Assembly: GCA_041687675.1 (NCBI GenBank)
Contig: JAWLBM010000048.1
Location: 1-36,612, forward strand
Source: JAWLBM01 sp041687675
GTDB taxonomy: Bacteria; Pseudomonadota; Alphaproteobacteria; Rhizobiales; Pleomorphomonadaceae
Direction: 5' to 3'
DNA: 36,612 bases
Shown here: piece after piece, positions 1-9,719 of the stretch
Layout: each line of letters opens with the position of its first letter
Position numbering within the stretch: the stretch's first letter is position 1
The notes under the pieces: generated by a model
Seen by the model: the letters and a program-made list of their open reading frames with translations, nothing else
The model's database searches: none
Told to the model about the DNA's origin: nothing
Translations under genes and position numbers: made by a program

Positions 1-298
1 AGGGCCCAACCTCGCCCTGAGCCCCCGTCGGACCCACCGACCCGGCCTCGCCCTGAGCCCCCGTCGGCCCCACCGGCCCAACCTCGCCCTGAGCCCCAAT
101 CGGACCCACCGGCCCAACCTCGCCCTGAGCCCCCGTAGGCCCAACCGGCCCGGCCTCGCCCTGAGCCCCCGTAGGCCCAACCGGCCCAACCTCGCCCTGA
201 GCCCCAGTCGGACCCACCGGCCCGGCCTCGCCCTGCGCCCCCGTCGGACCCACCGGCCCGACCTCGCCCTGAGCGCCCATCGGCCCGACTTCACCTTG
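1..298 (-). repeat. 36-bp in-frame tandem repeat encoding collagen triplets
   Basis: The word CTCGCCCTG recurs at 11, 47, 83, 119, 155, 191, 227 and 263, exactly every 36 bp, followed by a degenerate copy ending near 298. On the minus strand each unit encodes four Gly-X-Y triplets (GAQ-GEA/V-GPV-GPT). Copies differ by a few silent or conservative bases. The array continues past the left edge, so its copy number is unknown. Units are contiguous with no spacers. Confidence 0.95.
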
Positions 299-1198
299 CG
301 GCCCCGTCGGCCCCATCGGCCCGGTCTCGCCGTCGGCGCCCGTCGGACCCGCCTCGCCTGGCTCTGCGGGCAGGAAGAGCGTGAAGCCCGACGCGGGGTC
401 GTCCGGCGGTCCGTCCGCCCCGCCCGGGCCGGCGACGAACAGGTCGCCGCCGTGGAGGACGACCTCACCGGCCGCATAGGCGCCATGGGCGGGATCAAAG
501 GGACCGGCGAAGCGGAAGCCAGGGCCGGTTGGACCGGCCGCTCCCGTCGCGCCGGCGGGGCCGTCGGGACCAGGCGCTCCGGCGGGACCTGCAGGGCCGG
601 TGCCTCCCTGCGGTCCCGCCGGACCGGGCTCTCCCCTCGGGCCGGGGGAGCCCTGCGGCCCCGTGGGGCCGACCGGGCCGATGGCGCCGTCCACCCCGCG
701 GGCCGCAAGGACGTACCAGACCCGACGGTTGGTGCCGGGGGCGATCCCCCGGCTGGCGCGGCGGGCGCGCCAGGTGGCGCCGTCGAAGGTGACGATGTCG
801 CCGGCGCGGTACCTGGCCGCCTTCCGCCATCCGCCGCGGATCCGCGGCAGGCCCCGCTCCGCCTTGGCGCAGTCGTCGATCGACACGGGCGGCAGCCGCC
901 GGCCGGAGACGGTGAGTTCGATCTCGCAGTCGCCCGGGACCGCCGGCGCCTCGATCCGGAAGGCGCGCCCGCCGAAACCGCCCGCCGAGCGCACCGCCCG
1001 CGCCGGCGCGTCGAGCCTGACGACGGCTCCGGGGCTGGCGGTGACGCCGGTCACGACCATGCGCCCGCCCTCATGCCGCGCCTCGGCGACGATGGCGGCC
1101 GGCGCGGTCCCGGCGGCCAGGGCCGTGGTGCCGGAGAGGCCGGCCACCAGGGCGGCGACGCCGGTCCGGGCGATACGGGCGGCCACAATCGATCGCAT
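1..1198 (-). CDS. Secreted collagen-like (Gly-X-Y) repeat protein, 3' end outside window
   Basis: The gene starts at ATG 1198-1196 after a good Shine-Dalgarno (GGAGG, 7 nt upstream) and stays open to the left edge, so the C terminus is missing (399 codons seen). Residues 1-28 are a signal peptide (MRSIVAARIARTG... ending ALA-AG). Residues about 35-115 form a beta-rich domain I do not recognise, with two Cys near its end (GDCEIEL, DDC). Two similar short modules follow: Y130-RAGDIVTFDG (about 125-165) and YAAGEVVLHGGDLFVA (about 226-280). Their Y-x-x-G-D/E-x-V-x-x-x-G pattern recalls carbohydrate-binding CBM5/12-like modules that often accompany collagen repeats. A first collagen block (about 168-222, GPTGPQGSPG type) separates the modules. 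A second block starts near residue 282 and runs off the edge as near-identical GAQGEAGPVGPT units. The protein is probably a surface fibre or adhesin; that is inference. Confidence 0.85.
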   Translation of the reverse strand, partial: MRSIVAARIARTGVAALVAGLSGTTALAAGTAPAAIVAEARHEGGRMVVTGVTASPGAVVRLDAPARAVRSAGGFGGRAFRIEAPAVPGDCEIELTVSGRRLPPVSIDDCAKAERGLPRIRGGWRKAARYRAGDIVTFDGATWRARRASRGIAPGTNRRVWYVLAARGVDGAIGPVGPTGPQGSPGPRGEPGPAGPQGGTGPAGPAGAPGPDGPAGATGAAGPTGPGFRFAGPFDPAHGAYAAGEVVLHGGDLFVAGPGGADGPPDDPASGFTLFLPAEPGEAGPTGADGETGPMGPTGPQGEVGPMGAQGEVGPVGPTGAQGEAGPVGPTGAQGEVGPVGPTGAQGEAGPVGPTGAQGEVGPVGPIGAQGEVGPVGPTGAQGEAGSVGPTGAQGEVGP

Positions 1199-1438
1199 GC
1201 GGACTCCTCCGGGCGGAGACAGGCGAGCATCCGGAGACCTCGGCCGTTGTCGTTCCAGATGCAGCACGCGTGGCAGATTTGTCAAAGATGATAAAACGAA
1301 TGTGTCAGCAGGCTACCGCAGGCAGGCGGGCCAGCGTCAACGAGGGGTGAACAGCCCGGCCCCGGCGGCGCGTCCAGGAATGACAGCCGCGGGGCGTGCT
1401 GGTACACATCCTCGGGATCTGCGGCTTGGAGTGCGGCG

Positions 1439-3253
1439 GTGGAGTGGGTCGGGTTGGCGCCCTATGCGCCGTATCTGTCGATCGCGGTGATCGTCGCCAT
1501 GATGGTCGCGTTCGCCAGCGAGCGCTTCGCCCCGGAGGTCGTCTCGATCGCCGGAATGGCGACCGTCCTGCTCTTGGGCCTCGTCGAGACCCGCGACATG
1601 CTCGCCGCCATGTCGAACAGCGCGCCCTGGACCATCATCGGCATGTTCATGCTGAGCGCCGCGCTGGTGCGCACCGGCGTGCTGGACCAGGTCACCCGCG
1701 GCATCTCGCGGGTGACGCGGCTCGGCCCGAGCGCCACCATCGTCGCCTTCATGATGGTGACGGTCGGCGGGTCGGCCTTCATGAACAACACGCCGCTGGT
1801 GGTGATGATGATCCCGCTCACCATCTCGCTCGCCCGATCGGCCGGCATGTCGGCGTCCAAGCTGCTGATGCCGCTCTCCTTCGCGGCGATCCTCGGCGGC
1901 ACCTGCACGCTGATCGGCACCTCCACCAACATCCTGGTCGACGGCATCGCCCGCGAGAACGGTCTCGCGCCCTTCGGCATGTTCGAGATGACCTCGGTGG
2001 GCCTGCTCGTCGCCGCCGTCGGCTCCGCCTACATGGCCTTCGCCGGCCGCTTCCTTTTGCCGGACCGCGGCTCGGTGGCCGGCACCATCGGCGGCCGCAC
2101 CCGCAGCCAGTACCTCGTCGAGGTGCTGATCCCCCACGACAGCCCGATGATTGGCCTCAATCCCTCGCAGGTGACCCTGTTCCAGGGCTCGGACCGGCGG
2201 GTGGTGGACGTGATCCGCGGCGACCTCTCGCTGCGCCGCGACATGGCCCATGTGTCGCTCCACGCCGGCGACATCGTGGTGCTGAAGTCGGCGGTGGCCA
2301 ACGTGCTGACCATCCGCGACCGCCGCGGCGTCGAGGTCGGCGCCGGGGCCGGCGCGGCGGCGGACGGGGACGATGCGATCGAGCCGGTCGCCTCCCGCTC
2401 GACCGTCGTGGTCGAGGCCCTGATCGGGCCGGGCTCGCGCCTGGTCGGCCGCATGCTGCGCGAGGAGCGCCTGCGCCGGCGCTACGGCGTCTACCCGATC
2501 GCGCTGCACCGCGCCGGCGAGAACCTCGAGCGGCGGCTGGAGGCCGTGCGGCTGCAGGTCGGCGACACCCTGCTGATGGAGGGCGCGCCGGAGGATCTCG
2601 CCCGTCTCGCCGAGGACGCGGGCCTCGTCAACCTCTCCGAGCCGGCGGAGAAGGCGGTGCGCTCGGAGAAGGCGCCGCTCGCCCTCCTCGCCCTCGCCGG
2701 CGTCGTCGTCTTCAACGCGATGGAGCTGATGCCGATCGCGGGCCTCGCCTGGATCGGCGTCGCCTTCGTGCTCCTCACCCGCTGCATCGACAGCGACGAG
2801 GCCTTCGGGGCGGTCGACTGGCGGATCATCATCCTCATCTACGCGATGCTGACCGTCGGCTCGGCGCTGGAATCGAGCGGGGCCGTGCAGCTCATCGTCA
2901 CCGCCGCCGAGCCGGTCCTCGCCGGCCTGCCGCCGCTGGTGCTGATGGCCGTCGTCTACGCCCTCGCCTCGCTGCTGACCGAGATCGTCACCAACAACGC
3001 CGTCGCCGTGGTGGTGACGCCGGTGGTGATCGGCCTCGCCGCCCAGCTCGGCCTCGACCCGCGCCCCTTCGTGGTGCTGGTGATGTTCGCCGCCAGCGCC
3101 AGCTTCGCGACCCCGATCGGCTACCAGACCAACACGCTGGTCTATTCGGCCGGCGGCTACAGGTTCCTGGACTTCGTCAAGGTGGGCGGCCCGCTCAACG
3201 TGCTCGCCGGCGGCGCCACGATCCTCGGCCTCTGGCTGTTCTGGGGGGTCTGA
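1439..3253 (+). CDS. SLC13-family permease with two RCK_C (TrkA-C) domains
   Basis: This is a 604-aa membrane carrier of the divalent anion:sodium symporter (SLC13/CitT, ArsB-like) superfamily, the usual length for members with a central pair of RCK_C domains. An N-terminal half of about six TM helices carries the signature GTSTNILVDGI. Two soluble RCK_C domains follow (about residues 215-300 and 310-395), then a C-terminal TM bundle with ITNNAVAVV-type (EIVTNNAVAV) and PIGYQTNTLVY motifs. The substrate cannot be read from sequence; dicarboxylates, sulfate or other oxyanions are possible. The start is GTG 1439 with GGAG at 1428-1431. The next ATG (1500) would cut the first TM helix. It converges with the WYL regulator gene across a hairpin. 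Confidence 0.9.
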   Translation: MEWVGLAPYAPYLSIAVIVAMMVAFASERFAPEVVSIAGMATVLLLGLVETRDMLAAMSNSAPWTIIGMFMLSAALVRTGVLDQVTRGISRVTRLGPSATIVAFMMVTVGGSAFMNNTPLVVMMIPLTISLARSAGMSASKLLMPLSFAAILGGTCTLIGTSTNILVDGIARENGLAPFGMFEMTSVGLLVAAVGSAYMAFAGRFLLPDRGSVAGTIGGRTRSQYLVEVLIPHDSPMIGLNPSQVTLFQGSDRRVVDVIRGDLSLRRDMAHVSLHAGDIVVLKSAVANVLTIRDRRGVEVGAGAGAAADGDDAIEPVASRSTVVVEALIGPGSRLVGRMLREERLRRRYGVYPIALHRAGENLERRLEAVRLQVGDTLLMEGAPEDLARLAEDAGLVNLSEPAEKAVRSEKAPLALLALAGVVVFNAMELMPIAGLAWIGVAFVLLTRCIDSDEAFGAVDWRIIILIYAMLTVGSALESSGAVQLIVTAAEPVLAGLPPLVLMAVVYALASLLTEIVTNNAVAVVVTPVVIGLAAQLGLDPRPFVVLVMFAASASFATPIGYQTNTLVYSAGGYRFLDFVKVGGPLNVLAGGATILGLWLFWGV

Positions 3254-3254
3254 G

Positions 3255-3275
3255 CCGCCGCGCCCGCCGCGGCGG
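3255..3275. terminator. Bidirectional terminator-like hairpin between convergent genes
   Basis: Arms CCGCCGCG (3255-3262) and CGCGGCGG (3268-3275) are perfectly complementary around a 5-nt loop. The hairpin fills almost all of the 22-nt gap between the stop codons of the SLC13 permease and the WYL regulator. No T-tract is visible. Confidence 0.55.
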
Positions 3276-4274
3276 TCAGGGCATCGCCGGGAAGTCGGCG
3301 CGCCGGTGCCCCTCCACCATGGCCCGCAGCGCCGCGGGCGCCACCACCTCCACCTTGTCGCCCCAGGTGTAGAGGTGCCAGCACATCTCCAGGTGCCCGG
3401 CGGCGTGGAAGCGGACGAGCAGGCTGCCGTCCGGCTCGTCCTCCATCGTCTGGCCGGGATGGAACAGGTAGCCGCGCGCATGCTCGGCCGCCTCCGGCGC
3501 GAAGCGCCAGACCACCTCGCCGTACTCCGCCGCGGCCTGGTAGACGCCGAAGGCGCGGTTTGCGAAGGCCTGCAGGTCGAAGCTCTCCGGCCGCTCGAAC
3601 ATCTCCTCCGTGACCCGCGCCGCCGCGACGGCGTCGAGCCGGTAGGTCCGGACGGTGCGATCCTCGCCGTCGACGGGCTCGGCGACGAGATAGCGGCGAA
3701 GGCCGGTGAGGACGCCGTAGGGCATCACCCGGCGCGGCCGGTGGGCCTGGTCCCTGTGCGAGCGGTAGTCGATCTCCAGCACCCGGAAGCCCTTGATCGC
3801 CTCGGCGATCGCCGCGGACACCGCGTCGTCGGTCTTCGGCCGCGGCCCCGGGCGGGCGACGAAGCCCTGCGCCTCGAGCAGCGCGTCGAGGTCCGGCTCG
3901 ATCCGGTTCCAGGCCTTCGCCGGCATCAGCCCGACGACCTTGTCCTTGAGCCGCTTCAGCGCCCGCGCCTCGGCCGTCGACCCGTCCCGCTCCGCCGCCG
4001 CGATCGCCGCCTCGAGCGCGGCGAGGTCCTCCGGGGCGAGGCCGACGAGTTCGCCCCGCCCCGCGCCCCTTTCCACGCGCCAGCGCTTCCTCCCGTCGTC
4101 GCACTCCCGCGCGCTGATCCCGGGGAAGGTGTCGGCCAGCCGGCCGAGCATGCGCTGCGCCGTCCGCTTGGAGCACTCGAAGCGGCCGGTCACCTCGTCG
4201 AGCGTCACGCCATACCGGTTCGCCTCGACCATTGCGTGAAGTTCGATGAGCAGTTGGGCCTTGCCGAAGGACAT
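3276..4274 (-). CDS. WYL-domain transcriptional regulator (HTH + WYL)
   Basis: This is a 332-aa DeoR/YafY-like regulator. An N-terminal winged HTH (about residues 5-60; MSFGKAQLLIELHAMVE, then FECSKRTAQRMLGRL) is followed by a linker. A WYL domain spans roughly 155-260 (FRVLEIDYRSH... RRYLVAEPVDGEDRTVRTYRLDAV), and a WCX-type C-terminal extension follows (VVWRFAPEAAEHARGYLFHPGQ). The WYL motif itself reads R-Y-L, so the tryptophan is replaced. The start at ATG 4274 was chosen because CGGAG lies 7 nt upstream and the HTH begins at once. The open frame further upstream codes low-complexity Arg/Pro and overlaps the end of sfsA. WYL domains sense nucleotide-like or other small ligands in some families; the ligand and targets here are unknown. 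The gene lies 88 nt downstream of sfsA on the same strand. Confidence 0.88.
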   Translation of the reverse strand: MSFGKAQLLIELHAMVEANRYGVTLDEVTGRFECSKRTAQRMLGRLADTFPGISARECDDGRKRWRVERGAGRGELVGLAPEDLAALEAAIAAAERDGSTAEARALKRLKDKVVGLMPAKAWNRIEPDLDALLEAQGFVARPGPRPKTDDAVSAAIAEAIKGFRVLEIDYRSHRDQAHRPRRVMPYGVLTGLRRYLVAEPVDGEDRTVRTYRLDAVAAARVTEEMFERPESFDLQAFANRAFGVYQAAAEYGEVVWRFAPEAAEHARGYLFHPGQTMEDEPDGSLLVRFHAAGHLEMCWHLYTWGDKVEVVAPAALRAMVEGHRRADFPAMP

Positions 4275-4362
4275 GCCGGACTCCGGGAGGGTGACGGAAG
4301 CTGTCACCTGATCCTGCGGGAGGACGGGTTGCCGGAAGGTGAACGGCGGCAGCCGTCGGGGC

Positions 4363-5067
4363 TCAGGCGATGGCCAGTTCGACCTCGCGGTCGGCGACGA
4401 TCTCCTCGGGCGAGATCGAGCAGCCGATCGCCAGCGCCTCGACGCCCCGGCTCCGCGCCCGGGCGAAGGCCGCCGCATAGGCGGGGTCGATGTCGCCGGC
4501 GAGCGAGAGGCGCCTGCAGTCGGTGCGCTGGACGAGGAACACCATCACCGCTCGGTGGCCGGCCTCGACCATGTCGCCGAGTTCCTCGAGGTGTTTTGCC
4601 CCTCGGGCGGTGACGCTGTCGGGGAACTCGGCGAGCCCGGCGTTCCGCATCAGGTGGACGTTCTTGACCTCCACATAGGCCGGCGGGCGGCCCTCGTCCT
4701 CGAGCAGGATGTCGACCCGGCTGCTGCGGCCGTACTTCACCTCGCGGCGGATCCGCGGATAGCCGGCGAGCCCGGCGATCCGACCGCCGGCGATCGCCTC
4801 GGCGACGAGGCCGTTCGGATGCGCCGTGTTGATGCCGACGAGGCCGCCGTCGGCCTCGACGATCTCCCAGGAGTGGGCGAGCTTGCGCTTCGGATCCGCC
4901 GACACCGACAGCCACACCCGCGAGTCCGGCGCGGCGAGGCCGAGCATGGAGCCCGGGTTGGCGCAATGCGCGGTGACCTCGCCTCCCCCGTCGAGCACCA
5001 CGTCGGCAAGGAACCGCTTGTAGCGGCGGACCAGCCTGCCGGTGACGAGTGGAGCGGGAAAGCGCAT
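4363..5067 (-). CDS. sfsA: SfsA family DNA/RNA nuclease (sugar fermentation stimulation protein)
   Basis: The protein is 234 aa, the normal length for SfsA. An N-terminal OB-like part carries VRRYKRFLADV and the family word AHCANPGSM. A PD-(D/E)XK-like nuclease core carries REVKYGRSSRVDILLE, YVEVKNVHLMR and the strongly conserved FPDSVTARGAKHL-EL stretch. The start ATG 5067 begins at MRFPAPLVTG, where SfsA proteins normally begin, with a purine-rich AGAGA upstream. The frame upstream is non-conserved. It is transcribed away from the CinA-like gene at 5162, a neighbourhood common in Rhizobiales. E. coli SfsA was first described as stimulating maltose genes; its physiological role is still poorly defined. 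Confidence 0.93.
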   Translation of the reverse strand: MRFPAPLVTGRLVRRYKRFLADVVLDGGGEVTAHCANPGSMLGLAAPDSRVWLSVSADPKRKLAHSWEIVEADGGLVGINTAHPNGLVAEAIAGGRIAGLAGYPRIRREVKYGRSSRVDILLEDEGRPPAYVEVKNVHLMRNAGLAEFPDSVTARGAKHLEELGDMVEAGHRAVMVFLVQRTDCRRLSLAGDIDPAYAAAFARARSRGVEALAIGCSISPEEIVADREVELAIA

Positions 5068-5161
5068 CGGGGCAAGTCTCTCTTGAACGATTCCGGTGAA
5101 GGGCGGGCCGGGCGGCGACGCTTTCCCTTGAGCCGGCCCGGCGCTTGTCCTAATCACGCGC

Positions 5162-5977
5162 ATGGTCCTTGGCAACGACAACGGGCGACATTCCGTGAGC
5201 GCATCCACACCCGCCGACGCCCCCACCGCCGCCGTGCTGGTGATCGGCGACGAGATCCTCTCGGGCCGGACCCGGGACACCAACTCCGGCACCATCGCCG
5301 CCTTCCTGACCGACCTCGGCATCGAGCTTCGCGAGGTGCGGGTGGTGCCGGACGAGATGGACCGCATCGTCGAGGCGGTGAACGCGCTGCGCCAGCGCCA
5401 TACCTACCTCTTCACCACCGGCGGCATCGGGCCGACCCACGACGACATCACCGCCGACGCCGTCGGCGCCGCCTTCGGCCTGCCCGTCGACCACGACCCG
5501 CGGGCGGTGGCGATCCTCGCCAGCCACTATGCCAGGCCCGAGGACCTCACCGAGGCGCGGCTCAGGATGGCGCGGATGCCGGCCGGCTCGGACCTGATCG
5601 CCAACCCGCTGACCAAGGCGCCGGGGTTCCGCGTCGGCAACGTCTTCGTGATGGCCGGCGTGCCGAAGATCATGGAGATGATGCTGCATTCGCTGGCGCC
5701 GACGCTGAAGCCGGGCCTGCGGATCGGCAGCCGCACCGTCGAGTGCCCCTTCGGCGAGGGCGTCATCGCCGCCGACCTCGGCGTCATCGCCGCGGCACAC
5801 CCCTCCGTCAGCATCGGCAGCTACCCGACCTACGACGGCCAGGGCTTCCGCACCCGCCTCGTCGTCCGCTCCCGCGACGAGGCGGCGCTCGCCCTCGCCG
5901 AGGCCGCCGTCCGCGCCATGGTGGAGGCGCGGATCGCCGCCGGCGGGCCGATTGTGCCCGGGAAGACCCAGTACTGA
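5162..5977 (+). CDS. Molybdopterin-binding / CinA-like competence-damage protein (MoCF_biosynth domain)
   Basis: This 271-aa protein holds a single MoCF_BD domain: AAVLVIGDEILSGRTRDTN, then FTTGGIGPTHDDITADAV, the ligand-binding signature of the MoaB/MogA/CinA N-terminal fold. It continues with the CinA-type segment FRVGNVFVMAGVPKIMEMM. The C-terminal nicotinamide-nucleotide amidase domain of full CinA (about 160 aa more) is absent, as in the stand-alone alphaproteobacterial form. The first ATG (5162) is used, but no clear ribosome site precedes it; GTG 5195 (SASTPADAP...) is an alternative with a shorter unstructured N terminus. Gpt follows after 34 nt on the same strand, so the two may be cotranscribed. 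The biochemical activity in this subgroup is not established. Confidence 0.88.
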   Translation: MVLGNDNGRHSVSASTPADAPTAAVLVIGDEILSGRTRDTNSGTIAAFLTDLGIELREVRVVPDEMDRIVEAVNALRQRHTYLFTTGGIGPTHDDITADAVGAAFGLPVDHDPRAVAILASHYARPEDLTEARLRMARMPAGSDLIANPLTKAPGFRVGNVFVMAGVPKIMEMMLHSLAPTLKPGLRIGSRTVECPFGEGVIAADLGVIAAAHPSVSIGSYPTYDGQGFRTRLVVRSRDEAALALAEAAVRAMVEARIAAGGPIVPGKTQY

Positions 5978-6011
5978 ACCCGCCCCGCCGCCCCCAGCCC
6001 GGATCCGCGCC

Positions 6012-6527
6012 ATGACCGAAAACGAGCCGCTGAACCCCAAGGCCTTCCCGGTCTCCTGGGACCAGTTCCACCGCGACGCCCGCGCGCTCGCCTGGCGCCT
6101 GTCCGGCCAGGGCGAGTGGCAGGCGATCGTCTGCATCACCCGCGGCGGGCTGGTGCCGGCGGCGATCGTCGCCCGCGAACTCGGCATCCGGGTGATCGAG
6201 ACGGTGGGGGTCGCCTCCTACCACGAGTACAAGGACCAGGGCGAACTCCAGGTGGTGAAGCCGGTCAACAAGGGCCTGATCGACATGGACGGCGGCGGCG
6301 GCCACGGCATCCTGATCATCGACGACCTGGTCGACACCGGCGCCACCGCCCGCGTCGTCCGCGACATGCTGCCCCGCGCCCACTTCGCCACCGTCTACGC
6401 CAAGCCCAAGGGCCGGCCGCTGGTGGACACCTTCGTCACCGAGGTGAGCCAGGACACCTGGATCTACTTCCCCTGGGACATGGGCTTCGCCTTCCAGCCG
6501 CCGATCAATCGCCTCTCGGAGGGCTGA
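6012..6527 (+). CDS. gpt: Xanthine(-guanine) phosphoribosyltransferase
   Basis: This 171-aa type I phosphoribosyltransferase converts xanthine or guanine plus PRPP to XMP or GMP in purine salvage. The PRPP-binding loop is visible at residues 100-113 (ILIIDDLVDTGATA). Other Gpt features are CITRGGLVPAAIVARELG near residue 41, the YHEYK segment near 70-73, and YAKPKGRPLVDTF and WIYFPWDMG toward the C terminus. ATG 6012 fits the Gpt N terminus; the open frame upstream of it is proline-rich and overlaps the preceding stop. A GNRA-capped palindromic repeat lies 30 nt after the stop and may end transcription. Confidence 0.93.
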   Translation: MTENEPLNPKAFPVSWDQFHRDARALAWRLSGQGEWQAIVCITRGGLVPAAIVARELGIRVIETVGVASYHEYKDQGELQVVKPVNKGLIDMDGGGGHGILIIDDLVDTGATARVVRDMLPRAHFATVYAKPKGRPLVDTFVTEVSQDTWIYFPWDMGFAFQPPINRLSEG

Positions 6528-6959
6528 CGGGCCGAGCGATTTTCGCCAAAAGGCCCGTCATCCCGGCGAAAGCCGGGATCCAGGACCCCGCCGCTGCAAC
6601 CACTTGCGACGGTTTCCTCATCCATCTTCCACCGGGAGGGCGCCCTGCGCCGTCGCGTCCCACGTGACGATCCCGCCCGTCCCGGCAAAGCCGAGGACTG
6701 CCCGCCCGGTCCGAGAAGACTCCTTCGTCCCTCACCGGAACGATGCGCCGGATTGTGGAAAACCCGCCGCACCCGCCTGCAAAATGCGCCGGGATCTTGA
6801 CGGGGTGTTGACCTTTCGTCTCATTCCGGCACGAATTGCCCGATTCTCGCCTCTTTTCGCCGATTGATGCGACTCCGGCCGCCGCTGCTCACGTCGCGGC
6901 GCCCTCGGAGGTTCCACCGCCGCGCCCGCAACGCGGCCCATCACTCGGGAAATCACGCG
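6528..6959. other. Intergenic region between gpt and rlpA
   Basis: This 432-bp gap contains the palindromic repeat at 6557-6584. A patch near 6796-6850, upstream of rlpA, is less GC-rich and includes TTGAC words that could form a promoter; I cannot fix the -10. No coding frame with conserved features was found. Confidence 0.5.
6557..6584. repeat. Dispersed palindromic repeat with GAAA tetraloop (copy 1)
   Basis: The arms ATCCCGGC (6560-6567) and GCCGGGAT (6572-6579) form a perfect 8-bp stem closed by GAAA, preceded by GTC and followed by CCAGG. The same element appears twice more, inverted, at 21839-21865 and 21898-21924. This resembles the short REP-like elements scattered in many alphaproteobacterial genomes. 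Placed after gpt it could act as a terminator or RNA stabiliser. Confidence 0.85.
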
Positions 6960-7361
6960 ATGACGTCCACCCGTAGCGCGCGCCGCGCGCTCCTGGCCGC
7001 CCTGGTTGCGGCCGCCGTCCTGCCGCCGGGCGCACCCGCCGAGGCCAAGGTCCAGTGCGGCAAGGCCTCCTGGTACGCGCTCACCAGCCGCACCGCCTCG
7101 GGCGAGCGGATGAACCCCGCCGGCCTTTCGGCGGCGCACCGCACCCTCCCCTTCGGCACCAAGGTCAAGGTCGAGAACCTCGCCAACGGTCGCGCGGTTG
7201 TGGTGCGGATCAACGACCGGGGCCCCTTCATCCGCAACCGCGTCATCGACCTCTCGAAGGGCGCCGCGCAGGAGATCGGCATGATCCGGTCCGGCGTCGC
7301 GCGCGTCCGCGTCACCGTGCTGGACGACGCGGCGGCTCCCGCGCCCCTGACCTGCAGCTGA
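6960..7361 (+). CDS. rlpA: RlpA-like septal ring lytic transglycosylase (short, DPBB only)
   Basis: This 133-aa exported protein has a signal peptide (residues 1 to about 29, ending PAEAKVQ) followed directly by the double-psi beta-barrel domain of RlpA. Visible motifs are GKASWY, TASGERMNPAGLSAAHRTLPFG-type (written in parts: TASGERMNPAG, AAHRTLPFGTKVKV), NGRAVVVRINDRGPF and RVIDLSKGAAQEIG. The catalytic-type His and Asp (H in AAHRT, D in NDRGPF) are present. No SPOR domain is present, unlike long RlpA. The lipobox is also absent, so it is predicted periplasmic rather than a lipoprotein. ATG 6960 directly precedes a basic n-region. It converges with the Lrp/AsnC gene. Confidence 0.9.
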   Translation: MTSTRSARRALLAALVAAAVLPPGAPAEAKVQCGKASWYALTSRTASGERMNPAGLSAAHRTLPFGTKVKVENLANGRAVVVRINDRGPFIRNRVIDLSKGAAQEIGMIRSGVARVRVTVLDDAAAPAPLTCS

Positions 7362-7400
7362 CCGCCCGGGCGGGCGGCGCCGGCTTCCGCCGGGCCGTCC

Positions 7401-7886
7401 TCAGCCGCCCTTCTCCTTCTCCAGCGGCACGAACTGCAGCGGCAAGGCGGTGGTGTACTTGATCTGCTCCATCGCGAAGGAGGAGGAGACGTCGGCGATG
7501 TCGATGCGGCTGATCAGCTTCTTGTAGAAGGCGTCGTAGGCCTCGATGTCCGGCACCACCACGCGCAGCATGTAGTCGACCTGGCCGCTCATCCGGTAGA
7601 ACTCCACCACCTCCGGCAAGTCGCGGATCACCTCCGCGAAGCGCTTCAGCCACTCCTCCGAATGCTGGTTGGTGGTGATCGCCACGAAGGCGGTGACCTT
7701 GACGTTCACCTTGCGCGGGTCGAGCACCGCGACGCGGCGCTGGATGACGCCGTCCTCCTCCAGCTTCTGGATTCGCCGCCAGCAGGGCGTGGTCGACAGT
7801 CCGACCCGCTTGCCGATCTCGGCGACGGGCATGGTGACGTCGTCCTGCAGGATGGAGAGGATCTTGCGGTCGAGGCGGTCGATCAT
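7401..7886 (-). CDS. Lrp/AsnC family transcriptional regulator
   Basis: This 161-aa protein is the standard length for Lrp/AsnC. An N-terminal HTH (IDRLDRKILSILQDD, then MPVAEIGKRVGLSTTPCWRRIQKLEEDGVIQ) is followed by the RAM/ligand-binding domain. That domain contains VKVTAFVAITTNQHSEEW, VVEFYRMSGQVDYMLRVVV and YDAFYKKLI. The close match to the Lrp-like branch (SGDYDYLL-type motif here SGQVDYML) suggests an amino-acid-responsive regulator, but the effector is not deducible. The start is ATG 7886, and the non-conserved frame upstream is ignored. The 262-bp region to the divergent histidine kinase contains AT-rich patches (7908-7960) of the kind Lrp proteins favour, so autoregulation is plausible. 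Confidence 0.92.
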   Translation of the reverse strand: MIDRLDRKILSILQDDVTMPVAEIGKRVGLSTTPCWRRIQKLEEDGVIQRRVAVLDPRKVNVKVTAFVAITTNQHSEEWLKRFAEVIRDLPEVVEFYRMSGQVDYMLRVVVPDIEAYDAFYKKLISRIDIADVSSSFAMEQIKYTTALPLQFVPLEKEKGG

Positions 7887-8148
7887 GGGATCGGGCTTCC
7901 GGTGGAATGATTTTTCGCATGTGCAGCGGGAGCCGCCGCAATCGGGAATTATTTTCTGGATGCCGGAAGGCGGGCCGCAAGTCAACTCGTCCGCGCACCC
8001 CTCCGGCGGACCCGCCCACCGTTGCAAAGATGCCGCGCCCGCCGGATCGCTCCAATTGGCGCGTCGGCCGGAACCTCCGATTAACAATCCCGAATGTAGC
8101 GTCCGGGGTATCGCAGGAAGCGGCAGCGGGTTGCAACTGGCGTACCAG

Positions 8149-9684
<1,536 letters not shown>

Positions 9685-9688
9685 ACCG

Positions 9689-9717
9689 CGGCGCCGACGG
9701 CCGTCCGCGCGGCGCCG
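9689..9717. terminator. Hairpin between convergent kinase and cobT genes
   Basis: CGGCGCC (9689-9695) pairs with GGCGCCG (9711-9717). The loop is itself a palindrome (GACGGCCGTC). It sits between the stop codons of two convergent genes, which suits a bidirectional terminator. No T-tract is visible. Confidence 0.4.
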
Positions 9718-9719
9718 GC

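Noticed and set aside
1..298. Regular 36-bp repeats that could suggest a CRISPR array
   Set aside because: The units are directly joined with no unique spacers and form an open collagen-coding frame on the minus strand.
1337..3481. Long minus-strand open frame opposite the SLC13 permease
   Set aside because: It is a His/Asp/Arg-rich shadow of a well-supported membrane protein gene, caused by high GC; it has no conserved features.
7362..7400. GC-rich dyads between rlpA and the Lrp gene as a terminator
   Set aside because: Arms are short (5-6 bp) and overlap several alternative pairings, which is expected by chance at this GC content.
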